Shown piece after piece: positions 10,081-19,336 of a DNA stretch of 64,000 bases (position 1 is the first letter of the stretch; each line of letters opens with the position of its first letter). Under the pieces are notes generated by a model. That model was not told the DNA's origin. It worked only from the letters and a program-made list of their open reading frames with translations, and made no database searches. Made by a program: the position numbers and the translations under genes. Source of the DNA: Flavobacterium turcicum (GTDB lineage Bacteria; Bacteroidota; Bacteroidia; Flavobacteriales; Flavobacteriaceae); the NCBI RefSeq assembly GCF_011365745.1, contig NZ_JAAOBY010000004.1:189735-253734 (forward strand), in the 5' to 3' direction.

Positions 10081-10806
10081 ATGGTTAGTAAAAACCAATT
10101 AAAGCTTATAACGAGTTTGCAGCAAAAAAAATATAGAATAGCTCACCAATTATTTTTTGCCGAAGGCGTAAAAGGCATTCAAGAACTTCTGGATTCTAAC
10201 TTTGAATTGGAGCATTTGTATACTACACAAGATGATTTTGAAAAAATTTCTGCTGATAAAAGAACTCAAATTAATAGTGCCGATTTAAAAAAAATGACCG
10301 CTCTAGCAACGCCTAACTCTTGTTTGGCGCTGTTTAAAATACCAAAACCAAGACCTATTTTAGATCAAGGTCTTATTGTTGCACTAGATGCAATCAGAGA
10401 TCCTGGAAATTTGGGTACAATTATCCGCTTGTGTGATTGGTTCGGAATTACCCAACTTATTTGCTCTCCTGAAACGGTGGACAGCTACAATCCAAAGGTG
10501 GTGCAAGCTACAATGGGTTCACTAGGCAGGGTGAATTGTAGTTATTTAGACTTGAATGAATTTATTAAAGGAACTGATTTGCCAATTTTTGGTACTTTCA
10601 TGGATGGTGATTCAATCTATAAAACATCCTTGCCTCAAAGCGGTATTATCGTTATGGGTAACGAGGCTAATGGAATTTCTTCAATTATTGAAAATAGTGT
10701 GACGCAACGTTTGGCAATTCCTCGTTTTGGTGACTTGCAAAAAACAGAAAGCCTAAACGTAGCAACTGCAACTGCAATTATTTTAAGCGAATTTAGAAGA
10801 AGTTAA
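10081..10806 (+). CDS. TrmH/SpoU family RNA 2'-O-methyltransferase
   Basis: A 241-aa SPOUT-fold methyltransferase using SAM to methylate ribose in rRNA or tRNA. An N-terminal substrate-binding domain (1-95) is followed by the knotted domain with motif 1 (DAIRDPGNLGTIIRLCDW), motif 2 (VMGNEANGIS) and motif 3 (SLNVATATAI). The target nucleotide cannot be told from sequence; the domain layout resembles RlmB/TsnR-type enzymes. It has its own transcription unit, convergent with porT. Confidence 0.9.
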   Translation: MVSKNQLKLITSLQQKKYRIAHQLFFAEGVKGIQELLDSNFELEHLYTTQDDFEKISADKRTQINSADLKKMTALATPNSCLALFKIPKPRPILDQGLIVALDAIRDPGNLGTIIRLCDWFGITQLICSPETVDSYNPKVVQATMGSLGRVNCSYLDLNEFIKGTDLPIFGTFMDGDSIYKTSLPQSGIIVMGNEANGISSIIENSVTQRLAIPRFGDLQKTESLNVATATAIILSEFRRS

Positions 10807-10841
10807 GATTCTAAACAGAAAAGTTTAGGTTTTAAATTACC

Positions 10842-11558
10842 TTAGTGGAAACTAAAGTTGATTAAAACAGCTCTAGATTTTAAAGAATCAATATTTCCTG
10901 TCCAGGGACTACTGGGGTCGTTGTCACGGATGAGTTCATCGCCGATGCCAAATACGCCGCGAATCGAAGGAGAGAAAATAAAATACTCCGAAAAAATATC
11001 GATACCAAATCCAAGCTCATAATTAGTTGTCCAAGATTTTACCCGAAAACGCTGCTGGAAATTGTCATCAGCTAGTTTGGCATTACTTGACAAATTTAAA
11101 GTAGCAGATAATCCTCCTAATGCATAAGGTCTCACATTACCTGTACGTAGCGATGAGAATTTTAGTAACAGAGGAAAATGAATATAGGTGCTATTCACTT
11201 CACGCAACGCATCGCTTGGTGAGTCAAAAGCACTATTTGGCGGATAATATAAATCTCTTTTGGTATAATACAACCCCGGCTCAAAGCGCAAGTTGATGTA
11301 CTCCTGTAATCGAAGATCACCAATAATACCAACATTAAACCCAGTTGATTTTTTTACGAGAATATCTTGCGTCAGGCTCTTGTAATCAATTTTAAAATCG
11401 AAATTATTAAACCCCAAATAAAACCCGTAGTAGATTTTTTTTTGTTGAAAATTTTCAAGGTTGACTATAGGATCCTTCCCAAAAATACCTTGAGATTTCT
11501 GACTATAGCTCAGTGAACCGATACCAATAAAAAACAGAATAGCAAATACTTTTTTCAT
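10842..11558 (-). CDS. porT: PorT-like type IX secretion outer membrane protein
   Basis: A 238-aa protein with a Sec signal peptide (cleavage after about residue 19, SLSYS/Q) and an eight-strand-type beta-barrel pattern. PorT (SprT) is needed for type IX secretion and gliding in Bacteroidota. The identification rests on the N-terminal part, the size and the position directly after menG (one base between menG's stop and this start), which is the order typical of flavobacteria. It could otherwise be a generic outer-membrane barrel protein of the same superfamily. Confidence 0.8.
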   Translation of the reverse strand: MKKVFAILFFIGIGSLSYSQKSQGIFGKDPIVNLENFQQKKIYYGFYLGFNNFDFKIDYKSLTQDILVKKSTGFNVGIIGDLRLQEYINLRFEPGLYYTKRDLYYPPNSAFDSPSDALREVNSTYIHFPLLLKFSSLRTGNVRPYALGGLSATLNLSSNAKLADDNFQQRFRVKSWTTNYELGFGIDIFSEYFIFSPSIRGVFGIGDELIRDNDPSSPWTGNIDSLKSRAVLINFSFH

Positions 11559-11559
11559 A

Positions 11560-12291
11560 TTACTTTTTAGAAGCAGAATAAATGGTAGCTACACCAAAAG
11601 TTTGTGGCATGGCTTTAACATCTATAAACCCTGTTTTTCGTAAAATATTGTTCAAAGCTTCGCCATAAGGAAATGCCGCTGCCGATTCAGAGAGATAACC
11701 GTATGCTGCATTGTCTTTAGAAAACAGTTTACCTACTAACGGCAAAATGTTTTTACTATAAAATTGATAGCCTTGTTTGTAAGGTGTTTTGTCTGGAACT
11801 GAAGTTTCTAATATTACAAAAACGCCATTTGGTTTTAAAACACGTAAAATTTCAGCCAAACCTTTTTCTAGATTTTCAAAATTACGAACGCCAAATGCTA
11901 CAGTTATAGCATCAAAATAATTGTCCTCAAAAGGCATTTTCTCAGAGTCTCCTAATACCATCTCTATGGTGTTAGATAGTTTTTTTTCAGCGATTTTTTT
12001 TACGCCTACCTCAAGCATACCGGCTGAGATATCAAGACCAATGATTTTTTTTGCACTTGTTTGCGCCATCAATATTGCAAGATCGCCTGTGCCAGTAGCA
12101 ATGTCTAAAATAATTTCAGGATTGGATTGCGCTACCAATTGCAACACCTTTTTGCGCCATTTAATATCGATTCCAAATGAAATAACGCGGTTTAAATTAT
12201 CGTAATTTCCAGAAATGGTATCGAACATTTGAGCTACTTGCTCTTTCTTGCCTAAAGCAGAGTCTTTATAGGGAGTGATCTTTTGTGACAT
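11560..12291 (-). CDS. ubiE: Demethylmenaquinone methyltransferase
   Basis: SAM-dependent C-methyltransferase making menaquinone from demethylmenaquinone, the last step of MK synthesis. At 243 aa it is full length. It shows [13 protein letters not shown], the SAM motif [15 protein letters not shown] (about residues 64-78), [15 protein letters not shown], and [18 protein letters not shown]. Flavobacteria use menaquinone, so the menG role is the relevant one. It is followed by porT with one base between them, indicating one transcript. Confidence 0.95.
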   Translation of the reverse strand: MSQKITPYKDSALGKKEQVAQMFDTISGNYDNLNRVISFGIDIKWRKKVLQLVAQSNPEIILDIATGTGDLAILMAQTSAKKIIGLDISAGMLEVGVKKIAEKKLSNTIEMVLGDSEKMPFEDNYFDAITVAFGVRNFENLEKGLAEILRVLKPNGVFVILETSVPDKTPYKQGYQFYSKNILPLVGKLFSKDNAAYGYLSESAAAFPYGEALNNILRKTGFIDVKAMPQTFGVATIYSASKK

Positions 12292-12492
12292 GTTTTTAAT
12301 TTGTACAAAGATATGATAAACCAGCAGATTTACAGTGCGCTTTACTTATTTGAAATGGTTTTTATTTATGAAATGTTAGTTTTTTTAACTAAAAACGTGC
12401 AGTGAAAATTTTTTGAAATATCACTAAAAGTGGGTATTGTTTCTCTTGTATATTATGTACAAATTTGTATTTCAAGAAAGAATCTATATTAA

Positions 12493-12810
12493 ATGATTAC
12501 AAAAGAGTGGGTGGGCCAAATCAAATGGATAATTATTGCGTTTCTTATTTCATTTGTTCTTGTTAGTGGTTTTGAGCATGCGACTCTAAAAAACAGTTTG
12601 CATGTACAAACGCAACATACGTTCTTAGGATTAAATTTGTTTTTGGAAATTTTAATTTTTTTTGTCTTTAGTGCCTTCGTGGTATTTGGTATTAAGGGCT
12701 TCTTTGAGATGTATTCTCGAAGATCTTCAAACATGATACTTACCATTTCTGGTGGTTTGTTAGTGCTTGTAATTTTTATTTTATGTTATCAAATACTCTT
12801 TCAAGAGTAG
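12493..12810 (+). CDS. Small hypothetical membrane protein, three TM segments
   Basis: 105 aa with hydrophobic segments near residues 10-27, 47-68 and 80-102 and short charged loops. I do not recognise a family. The forward frame is preferred over an overlapping reverse ORF because it has clear membrane topology, an ATG and a terminator just after the stop. It is isolated between divergent menG and convergent folA. Function unknown. Confidence 0.7.
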   Translation: MITKEWVGQIKWIIIAFLISFVLVSGFEHATLKNSLHVQTQHTFLGLNLFLEILIFFVFSAFVVFGIKGFFEMYSRRSSNMILTISGGLLVLVIFILCYQILFQE

Positions 12811-12826
12811 CTCACCTCTCTTTCTT

Positions 12827-12860
12827 AAAAAAAAACATCCTCATTGGGATGTTTTTTTTT
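12827..12860. terminator. Bidirectional hairpin terminator
   Basis: The stem AACATCC / GGGATGTT with a five-base loop has an A run upstream and a T run downstream. It serves the small membrane protein on the plus strand and folA on the minus strand. Confidence 0.85.
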
Positions 12861-13345
12861 TACTCTATTCTTTCGTAGCTCTCAAAACTATAATCATATT
12901 GGTGTTTTTCATCCTTGCTGTGATGTTCACTGTTCTTAAGTTTCCATTGTTTTGGGTCTATCTCAGGGAAATAGGCATCCGCTTCAAAGGTGTGATGTAC
13001 TTTAGTTAAGTCCAGTTTATCGGCAATTGGCAATGCCAAATTATAAATTTCGCCACCACCAATAATAAACACATCTTCATTAATAGGACATACGCATAGC
13101 GCTTCTTCAAGGCTTGACACTACAATGCAATCGGTTGCTTTATAATCTTTTTGGCGAGTAATAATTACATGTGTTCTATTGGGAAGTGGTTTAGGAAAAC
13201 TTTCAAATGTTTTTCTTCCCATAATGATGTGGTGTCCCGTAGTGATGGCTTTAAAACGTTTAAAATCATGGGGTAAGTGCCATAATAAATCATTGTTTTT
13301 ACCTAGTGCATTGTTTTCGGCAACAGCCGCTATCATTATAATCAT
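12860..13345 (-). CDS. folA: Dihydrofolate reductase
   Basis: NADPH-dependent reduction of dihydrofolate to tetrahydrofolate. At 161 aa it is a normal length. It has IAAVAENNALGKNNDLLWHLPHD (given in two parts: IAAVAENNALGK and NNDLLWHLPHD, the active-site acid in the latter), MGRKTFESFPKPLPNRTHVI, and VFIIGGGEIYNLAL. It sits 13 bases after the 2TM protein on the same strand. thyA, the enzyme that regenerates dihydrofolate, lies 0.9 kb away. Confidence 0.96.
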   Translation of the reverse strand: MIIMIAAVAENNALGKNNDLLWHLPHDFKRFKAITTGHHIIMGRKTFESFPKPLPNRTHVIITRQKDYKATDCIVVSSLEEALCVCPINEDVFIIGGGEIYNLALPIADKLDLTKVHHTFEADAYFPEIDPKQWKLKNSEHHSKDEKHQYDYSFESYERIE

Positions 13346-13358
13346 GTCAGGTGTGGGC

Positions 13359-13691
13359 TTATTTTAATTCGTCGTTAGCTACTTTCGTCTCGAGTTCCTT
13401 TATTTTTTTTTGCTGTAAGGCAACTAGACGTTCAATTTGGTCTCGTTCCCAATTTTTATTCATGAAACGATCAGTTATAAACACTTTAATAAAATGCAAA
13501 ATGAATAAAAATAGCCATAGCGTTATTACATAGAGGTACGAATTTTGAATTAGCGGATTTTCAGATAATAGGCTGGTTATAAACAAGAGTAAACTCCCTA
13601 AAACAAAAACTACAAAATGAAAATAGAGACGTTTTTTTTGTTTAATTCGGCGTCTTGCATATTCGTATTGTTCGTGTATTTCTTTTTCCAT
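13359..13691 (-). CDS. 2TM domain-containing protein
   Basis: 110 aa. A charged N-terminus (EYARRRIKQKKRLYFH) is followed by two membrane helices (about residues 23-43 and 52-74) and a C-terminal coiled coil (ERDQIERLVALQQKKIKELE). This is the 2TM architecture of Bacteroidota, sometimes attached to LytTR or histidine-kinase domains but here alone. Function unknown. Probably cotranscribed with folA. Confidence 0.85.
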   Translation of the reverse strand: MEKEIHEQYEYARRRIKQKKRLYFHFVVFVLGSLLLFITSLLSENPLIQNSYLYVITLWLFLFILHFIKVFITDRFMNKNWERDQIERLVALQQKKIKELETKVANDELK

Positions 13692-13928
13692 TGCGCTACT
13701 TTTAGATTATAAAGGTAAAATTTATTTTGCAAAGTCACTATTCTTGACTCAGGATTCTTGGTAATGAAAACGATTTCTGATTTTGATTTAAAAATTTAAA
13801 GCAATTAAAATTACATAATTAATTATAAAGTGGGAGTGTTTTGTTTAAGTTGCTAAATCGATGTCTTGCTGTGGTTTGCTCGTTTTGTTTTGCTTACTTT
13901 GTGATAGTAATTTATAAATGAAATAGTT

Positions 13929-14225
13929 ATGGCCATTAAAAAACAATTTGTAAAAACAAAACCGGTTTGTAAAGTAACATTTTCAGTAGCTGCGAAGGAG
14001 GCTGAACAAGTTGCAGTTGTAGGAGACTTTAATAATTGGGATGTAGAAGAAGGTACAATGAATAAGTTAAAAAACGGAACCTTCAAAACGGTACTCGATT
14101 TGAATAAAGATGCTGTATACGAGTTTAAATATATAATCGACGGAGAATATATTAATGAACCGGAAGCAGATTCTTTTAGATGGAATGCTTTTGCAGGAAA
14201 TGAAAATGGTGTTTTAGTAGTTTAA
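13929..14225 (+). CDS. Stand-alone CBM48 / isoamylase early-set domain protein
   Basis: 98 aa, nearly all one glycogen-binding (CBM48/AMPK-beta-like) Ig fold: VTFSVAAKEAEQVAVVGDFNNWD is the hallmark (VVGDFNNWD), then YEFKYIIDGEYINEPEADSF. Such domains bind alpha-glucans next to catalytic domains; here there is no enzyme, so it may act as a separate binding or regulatory subunit. No glycogen gene is nearby. Its terminator overlaps the stop codon. Confidence 0.85.
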   Translation: MAIKKQFVKTKPVCKVTFSVAAKEAEQVAVVGDFNNWDVEEGTMNKLKNGTFKTVLDLNKDAVYEFKYIIDGEYINEPEADSFRWNAFAGNENGVLVV

Positions 14226-14245
14226 TCTAAAACACCATTTTTTAT
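14204..14245 (+). terminator. Terminator overlapping the end of the CBM48 gene
   Basis: The stem AAATGGTGTTTTAG / CTAAAACACCATTT (14 bp, loop nine bases) is followed by a T-rich run. Its 5' arm is coding sequence. It may also serve thyA on the opposite strand. Confidence 0.8.
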
Positions 14246-14249
14246 TTGG

Positions 14250-15074
14250 TTAAACCGCCACGCTTCCTTTAATGGTTGGGTGCGGGTCATAACCCTCTAA
14301 AGTAAAATCGTCGTAACTGAAATCAAAAATATTTTTGATGGCAGGGTTTAGAATCATTTTTGGTAGCGGTCTCGGCTCGCGAGACAACTGTAATTCGAGT
14401 TGTTCGAAATGATTGTTGTAAATATGTGCATCGCCAAAAGTATGAATGAATTCTCCCGGTGCTAAGTCGCAAACTTGAGCAATCATCATTGTTAGTAAGG
14501 CGTAAGATGCAATGTTAAACGGCACTCCTAAGAAAATATCGGCACTACGCTGGTACAGTTGACAGGATAATTTGCCATCGGCAACATAAAACTGAAAAAA
14601 GGCATGGCAAGGAGGCAATGCAGCTTTGTTATTGGCTACATTTTCTTCAAAAGATGTTTTGGTATCTGGTAAAACTGATGGGTTCCAAGCGGATACCAAC
14701 ATTCTACGGCTATTTGGATTTGTTTTTAACTCCTGAATTAGATCAGCAATTTGGTCAATTTCTTCACTATTCCAATTGCGCCATTGGTGTCCGTAAACAG
14801 GACCAAGATCTCCGTTGCTATCTGCCCAAGCGTCCCATATTTTAACACCATGTTCTTGTAGGTATTTGATATTGGTGTCGCCTTTTAAAAACCACAATAA
14901 TTCATGAATAATTGATTTTAGGTGCAGTTTTTTGGTAGTCACCATTGGGAATCCTTCGTTCAAATCAAATCGCATTTGGTAACCAAAAACACTTTTGGTT
15001 CCTGTTCCTGTTCGATCTCCTTTTTGACAACCGTTTTCCAATACGTGTCGCACTAGGTCTGTATATTGTTTCAT
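14250..15074 (-). CDS. thyA: Thymidylate synthase
   Basis: Converts dUMP to dTMP using methylene-THF. At 274 aa it is normal. The catalytic cysteine lies in [12 protein letters not shown] (about residues 152-163). [11 protein letters not shown], the dUMP-phosphate motif [31 protein letters not shown] and the C-terminal PTIKGSVAV are all present. It works with folA nearby. The start has no competing upstream ATG. The exported amidohydrolase lies 21 bases upstream on the same strand. Confidence 0.97.
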   Translation of the reverse strand: MKQYTDLVRHVLENGCQKGDRTGTGTKSVFGYQMRFDLNEGFPMVTTKKLHLKSIIHELLWFLKGDTNIKYLQEHGVKIWDAWADSNGDLGPVYGHQWRNWNSEEIDQIADLIQELKTNPNSRRMLVSAWNPSVLPDTKTSFEENVANNKAALPPCHAFFQFYVADGKLSCQLYQRSADIFLGVPFNIASYALLTMMIAQVCDLAPGEFIHTFGDAHIYNNHFEQLELQLSREPRPLPKMILNPAIKNIFDFSYDDFTLEGYDPHPTIKGSVAV

Positions 15075-15095
15075 TGGTGAGTGCTCTGAATGTAA

Positions 15096-16379
15096 TTATT
15101 TTTTATAAATTTTACCGTCTTTCATAACAAAGACTACTTTTTCTAGAGTTTTTATATTCGTTAGCGGACTTTCATCAACTGCAATGATATCGGCTAGAAA
15201 TGATTCTTTAATTTGACCAAGTTCGGTATCCATGCCCAACAATAATGAGTTGGTAATTGTAGCCGATTGGATCGAAGCTAGCGCTGGCATTCCAGCGTCA
15301 ACCATGTATCCAAATTCTTTGGCATTGTTGCCATGTGCAAAAACACCGGCATCGGTTCCGAAGGCAATTTTTACGCCTTTTTTATACGCTTTGGCAAATG
15401 TAGTTTTTAGTTGCGGTCCTACTTCTTTTGCTTTTGGGACTACTACTTCAGGATAATAACCGCTAATTTCAGCATTTTTTTCTACTTCTCTTCCAGCGCT
15501 GAGAGTTGGAACTAGGTAACTGTCGTATTTTTTCATGAGCTCCATAGTCTCTTCACTCATGAAAGTGCCGTGTTCAATGGTTTTAATGCCGCCCAAAATA
15601 GCGCGTTGCATTCCTTCGTCACCATGAGCATGAGCTGCGGTTAGCATCCCGTAATCTTTAGCGGTTGCCGTGATGGCTTTTACTTCTTCTAAAGTGAATT
15701 GTGGGTTTTTACCATTTTTCGCTACGCTCAATACGCCTCCTGTTGCAGTAATTTTAATTACATCCGCACCTTCTTTGTAACGTTCACGTACAGCTTTTAC
15801 TGCTTCTTCAGGTGAGTTGATTACACCCTCGTGTGGACCAGGATCACCAACTAGTTTGCGGTTGCTACCATTTGTAGGGTCGGCGTGGCCACCAGTGGTT
15901 GCTATGGCTTTTCCTGCTGTGAAAATACGAGGACCTTTTACCACTCCTTTGTTAATTGCGTTTCGAACAGAGATATTTACCCCTGTTCCGCCTAAGTCAC
16001 GAACAGTAGTGAAGCCTGCCAATAGCGTAACTTCGGCACAGCGAACGGCTTCAAAAGCTACGTCGGCTTCGTTTTCTAGATATTTGGATAGGTAACTTTT
16101 GGTGTCGTGCTCTCCTTCAATATGAACGTGTAGGTCGATTAATCCTGGTAAGATGTATTTGTTTCTTAAGTCAACTTCAATATCAGTAGATTTTGCTTTG
16201 GGTTGAAAGCCATCTTGAATTTTGACTATCTTATTTTTGGATACGACAATAGTTTGGTTGCTCGATTCTTTTCCAGTTTGAGTGTTCAGGATTTTACCGC
16301 AATGCAGGTAGTAATCTTGTGCAAATGCTGATGCACTCAAAAGCAGCGTAGCAATATAAAAGTGTAATTTGATTTTCAT
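15096..16379 (-). CDS. Exported metal-dependent amidohydrolase
   Basis: A 427-aa amidohydrolase-superfamily enzyme with a signal peptide (cleavage around residue 20, ASAFAQ/D), so probably periplasmic. Metal ligands are visible as DLHVHIEG (HxH), an ADVIKIT lysine, AAHAHGD, IEHGTF and FGTDAGVFAHG. The family includes Xaa-Pro/Xaa-Arg dipeptidases and imidazolonepropionase-like enzymes; dipeptide or cyclic-imide hydrolysis is plausible, but the substrate is not determined by sequence. It precedes thyA on the same strand without an obvious functional link. Confidence 0.88.
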   Translation of the reverse strand: MKIKLHFYIATLLLSASAFAQDYYLHCGKILNTQTGKESSNQTIVVSKNKIVKIQDGFQPKAKSTDIEVDLRNKYILPGLIDLHVHIEGEHDTKSYLSKYLENEADVAFEAVRCAEVTLLAGFTTVRDLGGTGVNISVRNAINKGVVKGPRIFTAGKAIATTGGHADPTNGSNRKLVGDPGPHEGVINSPEEAVKAVRERYKEGADVIKITATGGVLSVAKNGKNPQFTLEEVKAITATAKDYGMLTAAHAHGDEGMQRAILGGIKTIEHGTFMSEETMELMKKYDSYLVPTLSAGREVEKNAEISGYYPEVVVPKAKEVGPQLKTTFAKAYKKGVKIAFGTDAGVFAHGNNAKEFGYMVDAGMPALASIQSATITNSLLLGMDTELGQIKESFLADIIAVDESPLTNIKTLEKVVFVMKDGKIYKK

Positions 16380-16491
16380 GGTTTAATGATTTGGTTCATG
16401 CTTAAAACCAAAGATATAAAAAAATGAAGAACCTAAACTTACTAATCGGTATAGGTGTCTTCATTTAAGGTATTTTAAAACGTTGGTAAAT

Positions 16492-17115
16492 TTAACGTTT
16501 GGATATTTCGTCTCTTATTTTGGCTGCTTTTTCATAATTTTCATCAGAAACTGCTTGCTCTAAAAGTTCATTCAGTTCTTGAATACTGTGTTTTGAGTAC
16601 GTTTCGCCTGCAGTATTACTTTCTTCAGTATGTCCAAATGTTTCAGGGTTCGATAATACTTCGTCTAAATCCTGCGGGTCTTTAGTCCCGTCATTTGGAT
16701 TCGTTTTTAAGTGGATACCTGCTTTATCTAAAATGTTTTTGTACGTAAAAATAGGTGCTTTGAATCGGAGAGCCAATGCGATTGCATCCGAAGTACGCGC
16801 ATCAATAATTTCTTCAATTTTATCTCTTTCGCAAATGATACTCGAGTAAAAAACACCGTCAACCAATTTATGAATGATTACTTGTTTTACCACTATATCA
16901 AATCGCTCTGCAAAATTTTTAAACAAATCGTGTGTCAAAGGGCGCGGTGGTTTGATCTCTTTTTCTAAAGCAATGGCGATAGATTGGGCTTCGAAAGCAC
17001 CGATAACAATAGGTAATTTTCGTTCTCCATCAACCTCATTTAAGATCAATGCGTACGCTCCGTTTTGGGTTTGGCTGTATGAAATTCCTTTAATCGATAA
17101 TTTAACTAAACTCAT
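16492..17115 (-). CDS. Bifunctional nuclease family protein (DUF151) with UVR motif
   Basis: 207 aa. Residues 1-135 are the DUF151/bifunctional-nuclease domain (KLSIKGISYSQTQNGAYALIL, GAFEAQSIAIALE, RTSDAIALALRF). Residues about 170-205 form a UvrB/UvrC-type helical hairpin (ELNELLEQAVSDENYEKAAK). Family members show RNase and DNase activity in plants and are widespread in Bacteroidota, where the role is unknown. It is a single gene, upstream of the amidohydrolase. Confidence 0.88.
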   Translation of the reverse strand: MSLVKLSIKGISYSQTQNGAYALILNEVDGERKLPIVIGAFEAQSIAIALEKEIKPPRPLTHDLFKNFAERFDIVVKQVIIHKLVDGVFYSSIICERDKIEEIIDARTSDAIALALRFKAPIFTYKNILDKAGIHLKTNPNDGTKDPQDLDEVLSNPETFGHTEESNTAGETYSKHSIQELNELLEQAVSDENYEKAAKIRDEISKR

Positions 17116-17186
17116 ATTTGTGGGTCTGGAAAAGTACGAGTACTTCTTTTTAATAAATTTCCGAGTTCATTTCTGTAAAAACAAAA

Positions 17187-17232
17187 ATGCTACTCAAAAG
17201 CAAAGATACAAATATCTTGTTTTAAGTAGCAT
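17187..17232 (-). terminator. Long hairpin terminator of etfBA
   Basis: On the minus strand ATGCTACTTAAAACAAGATA folds against TATCTTTGCTTTTGAGTAGC with a short loop and is followed by a T-rich run, 30 bases after the etfA stop. Confidence 0.7.
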
Positions 17233-17261
17233 TAAAATGAATGTATGATTGTGGAATCTTT

Positions 17262-18227
17262 TTAATTCTGCGCTTTGAAAGCTTTGAATTTTTCAATCAA
17301 TTGTGGTACAATTTCAAAAGCATCACCTACGATTCCGTAGTCTGCCACTTTAAAGAAAGGAGCTTCTGGATCGCTATTGATTACTACTTTTACTTTTGAA
17401 GAGTTGATTCCTGCAATGTGCTGAATAGCTCCTGAAATCCCGATAGCAATGTATAAATTGGTTGCAACTGGTTTTCCTGTTTGTCCTACGTGTTCACCGT
17501 GAGGTCTCCATCCTAAGTCAGAAACTGGTTTAGAACAAGCAGTTGCTGCTCCTAGAGTTGTAGCTAATTCTTCTACCATGCCCCAGTTTTCTGGACCTTT
17601 TAATCCTCTACCAGCTGAAACTACGATATCAGCATCGGCAATTGAAACTTTTCCAGATGCTTTTTCTACTGATTCTACTTTTACACCAAAGTCGTTATCT
17701 CCTATTGTAGGATTGAAGTCTTCTTGAGTTAAAGCAACAGCTGATTCGTAAATTCCGTATGAGTTTTTAGCTAAGCCAATCACTTTTACATCTGTACTGA
17801 TTTCTGTTATGTTGAATGCTTTGTTTGAAAAAGCAGTTCTCTTTACTTGAAATGGAGCTGTTGATATTGGTAAACCAACCACGTTTGAAGCATAACCTGC
17901 CTCCAATGCAACTGCTACTAATGATGATAAGTAAATACTATCTGTTGTAGATGATAAAAGTACCAATTTTGCATTTTCTTGTGCAGCAGCTTGTTTGATT
18001 ACATCAGCATAAGCTTTAGCAGTAAATCCTGCAAGTTTGTCATTGGTTACTTTTAATACTTTATCTACTCCGTATTGCGCTAATTCTGATACATCACCAG
18101 CATTGATAGTAACAGCAGTTACGGTTGTACCAAGAGACTCAGCTACTTTTTTTGCGTATGAAGCAAGCTCAAAAGCTACTTTTTTAAATTTTCCTTCTGC
18201 GTATTCCGCGTATATTAATATTGACAT
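17262..18227 (-). CDS. etfA: Electron transfer flavoprotein subunit alpha
   Basis: FAD-binding subunit that accepts electrons from acyl-CoA dehydrogenases and passes them to ETF-quinone oxidoreductase. At 321 aa it is full length. The C-terminal FAD domain is intact (VVSAGRGLKGPENW, GWRPHGEHVGQTGKPVATNL, ISGAIQHIAGI). It follows etfB by 73 bases on the same strand. The spacer between them contains AAAGTTTAAAGTTT-type repeats. Confidence 0.96.
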   Translation of the reverse strand: MSILIYAEYAEGKFKKVAFELASYAKKVAESLGTTVTAVTINAGDVSELAQYGVDKVLKVTNDKLAGFTAKAYADVIKQAAAQENAKLVLLSSTTDSIYLSSLVAVALEAGYASNVVGLPISTAPFQVKRTAFSNKAFNITEISTDVKVIGLAKNSYGIYESAVALTQEDFNPTIGDNDFGVKVESVEKASGKVSIADADIVVSAGRGLKGPENWGMVEELATTLGAATACSKPVSDLGWRPHGEHVGQTGKPVATNLYIAIGISGAIQHIAGINSSKVKVVINSDPEAPFFKVADYGIVGDAFEIVPQLIEKFKAFKAQN

Positions 18228-18237
18228 ATTATTTTTG

Positions 18238-18297
18238 TTTAAAGTTTAAAGTTTGAAGTTTAAAGTTGAGCAACTGTAAACTGTGACTGTAAACTGA
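18238..18297. repeat. AAACTTTAAAC-type spacer repeat between etfB and etfA
   Basis: The gap consists of near-tandem units of GTTTAAAGTTTAAAG followed by a related CTGTAAACTGTGACTGTAAAC run. Similar units sit in other intra-operon gaps of this window (about 49919, 50911 and 62210). Confidence 0.6.
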
Positions 18298-18300
18298 TTA

Positions 18301-19047
18301 CTAGATTACTTTTGCTTCGTTGTGTAATAAATTGATTAACTCATCTAAATTATCTGCAGCTACTAATTTTACTGCTGATTTTGGAGCTGGTTTTTCAAAT
18401 TTAACAGCTGTAGTGTTTACGTTAGCGTCAACTGGCTCAAGGATAGTTAAAGCTTTAGTACGAGCTGTCATAATTCCTCTCATGTTTGGAATACGAAGGT
18501 CTTTTTCTTCAACCAAACCTTTTTGTCCACCAATAATTAATGGTAGGCTAGTAGCTACTGTTTCTTTACCTCCGTCAATTTCACGAACAGCTTTTACACC
18601 TGTTCCTTCAACTGTAAGGCTAACGCAAGAGTTCAAGAAGTTGTATCCTAAAATTCCAGCGATCATTCCTGGCACCATTCCGCCGTTGTAATCTAATGAT
18701 TCTTTTCCGGCAATTACTAGATCGTAAGCGCCGTTTTTAATTACTTCGGCTAATTGTTTTGCTACAAAAAATCCGTCAGTAGGAGTAGCGTTTACACGAA
18801 TTGCTTCGTTTGCTCCTATTGCAAGTGCTTTACGTAGAGTAGGCTCAGTATCTGGACCACCTACGTTTACCACAGTTACATTAGCTCCTTGTTGTTCTTG
18901 AAACCAAATAGCACGTGTTAAACCAAATTCGTCATTTGGGTTAATTACATATTGAACACCGTTTGTGTCAAACTCTGAATCGCCATTGACAAAGTTAATT
19001 TTTGATGTAGTATCAGGCACGTGACTGATGCAAACTAATATTTTCAT
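18301..19047 (-). CDS. etfB: Electron transfer flavoprotein subunit beta
   Basis: AMP-binding partner of EtfA, 248 aa. It shows the N-terminal VCISHVPDTTSKINF, the NPNDEFGLTRAIW helix and the ETF-beta signature in the REIDGGKETVATSLPLIIGG region. It is the first gene of etfBA. A TAAATTTG box at 19081-19088 (minus strand), 34 bases ahead of the ATG, fits the Bacteroidota -7 element, although no clean TTG lies at the expected -33 position. Confidence 0.96.
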   Translation of the reverse strand: MKILVCISHVPDTTSKINFVNGDSEFDTNGVQYVINPNDEFGLTRAIWFQEQQGANVTVVNVGGPDTEPTLRKALAIGANEAIRVNATPTDGFFVAKQLAEVIKNGAYDLVIAGKESLDYNGGMVPGMIAGILGYNFLNSCVSLTVEGTGVKAVREIDGGKETVATSLPLIIGGQKGLVEEKDLRIPNMRGIMTARTKALTILEPVDANVNTTAVKFEKPAPKSAVKLVAADNLDELINLLHNEAKVI

Positions 19048-19150
19048 AAGTATGTATTTAAGTATTCTTAATTTCTTTTACAAATTTAAAATATAAATTC
19101 GAATAATATACTATGCGTGCATAATATTTTTTCAAATTTACATCGATTTC

Positions 19151-19231
19151 GTAGCCCGGATAGTAGCGGCATCCTTCCTGTGCTGCCTTTAGGCACAGGA
19201 AGATACAGCGGATAGCCGGAAAAAGCTCCTA
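19151..19231 (+). repeat. Intergenic hairpin repeat, copy A
   Basis: Begins TAGCCCGGATAGTAGCGGCA, then a stem CTTCCTGTGC / GCACAGGAAG, then GATACAGCGGATAGCCGGA and AGCTCC. Copies B (22935-23016) and C (57365-57458) share the outer boxes but have different stem sequences. It lies between divergent etfB and pdhB. Confidence 0.85.
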
Positions 19232-19336
19232 GAAATTACCCCGTAGATCTTGAATTAATTTAGTTTATTTTATGCTTTTAAGTGATATAAAATATTTATT
19301 TTTGCTTTCGAAAATTAGACACATACAACATATAAT

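Noticed and set aside
10811..10828. Terminator between the RNA methyltransferase and porT
   Set aside because: Only a six-base stem (CTAAAC/GTTTAG) without a clear T run; too weak to call.
12489..12746. Reverse-strand ORF opposite the small membrane protein
   Set aside because: Basic, Cys-scattered translation without domain signs; the forward frame has membrane topology and a matching terminator.
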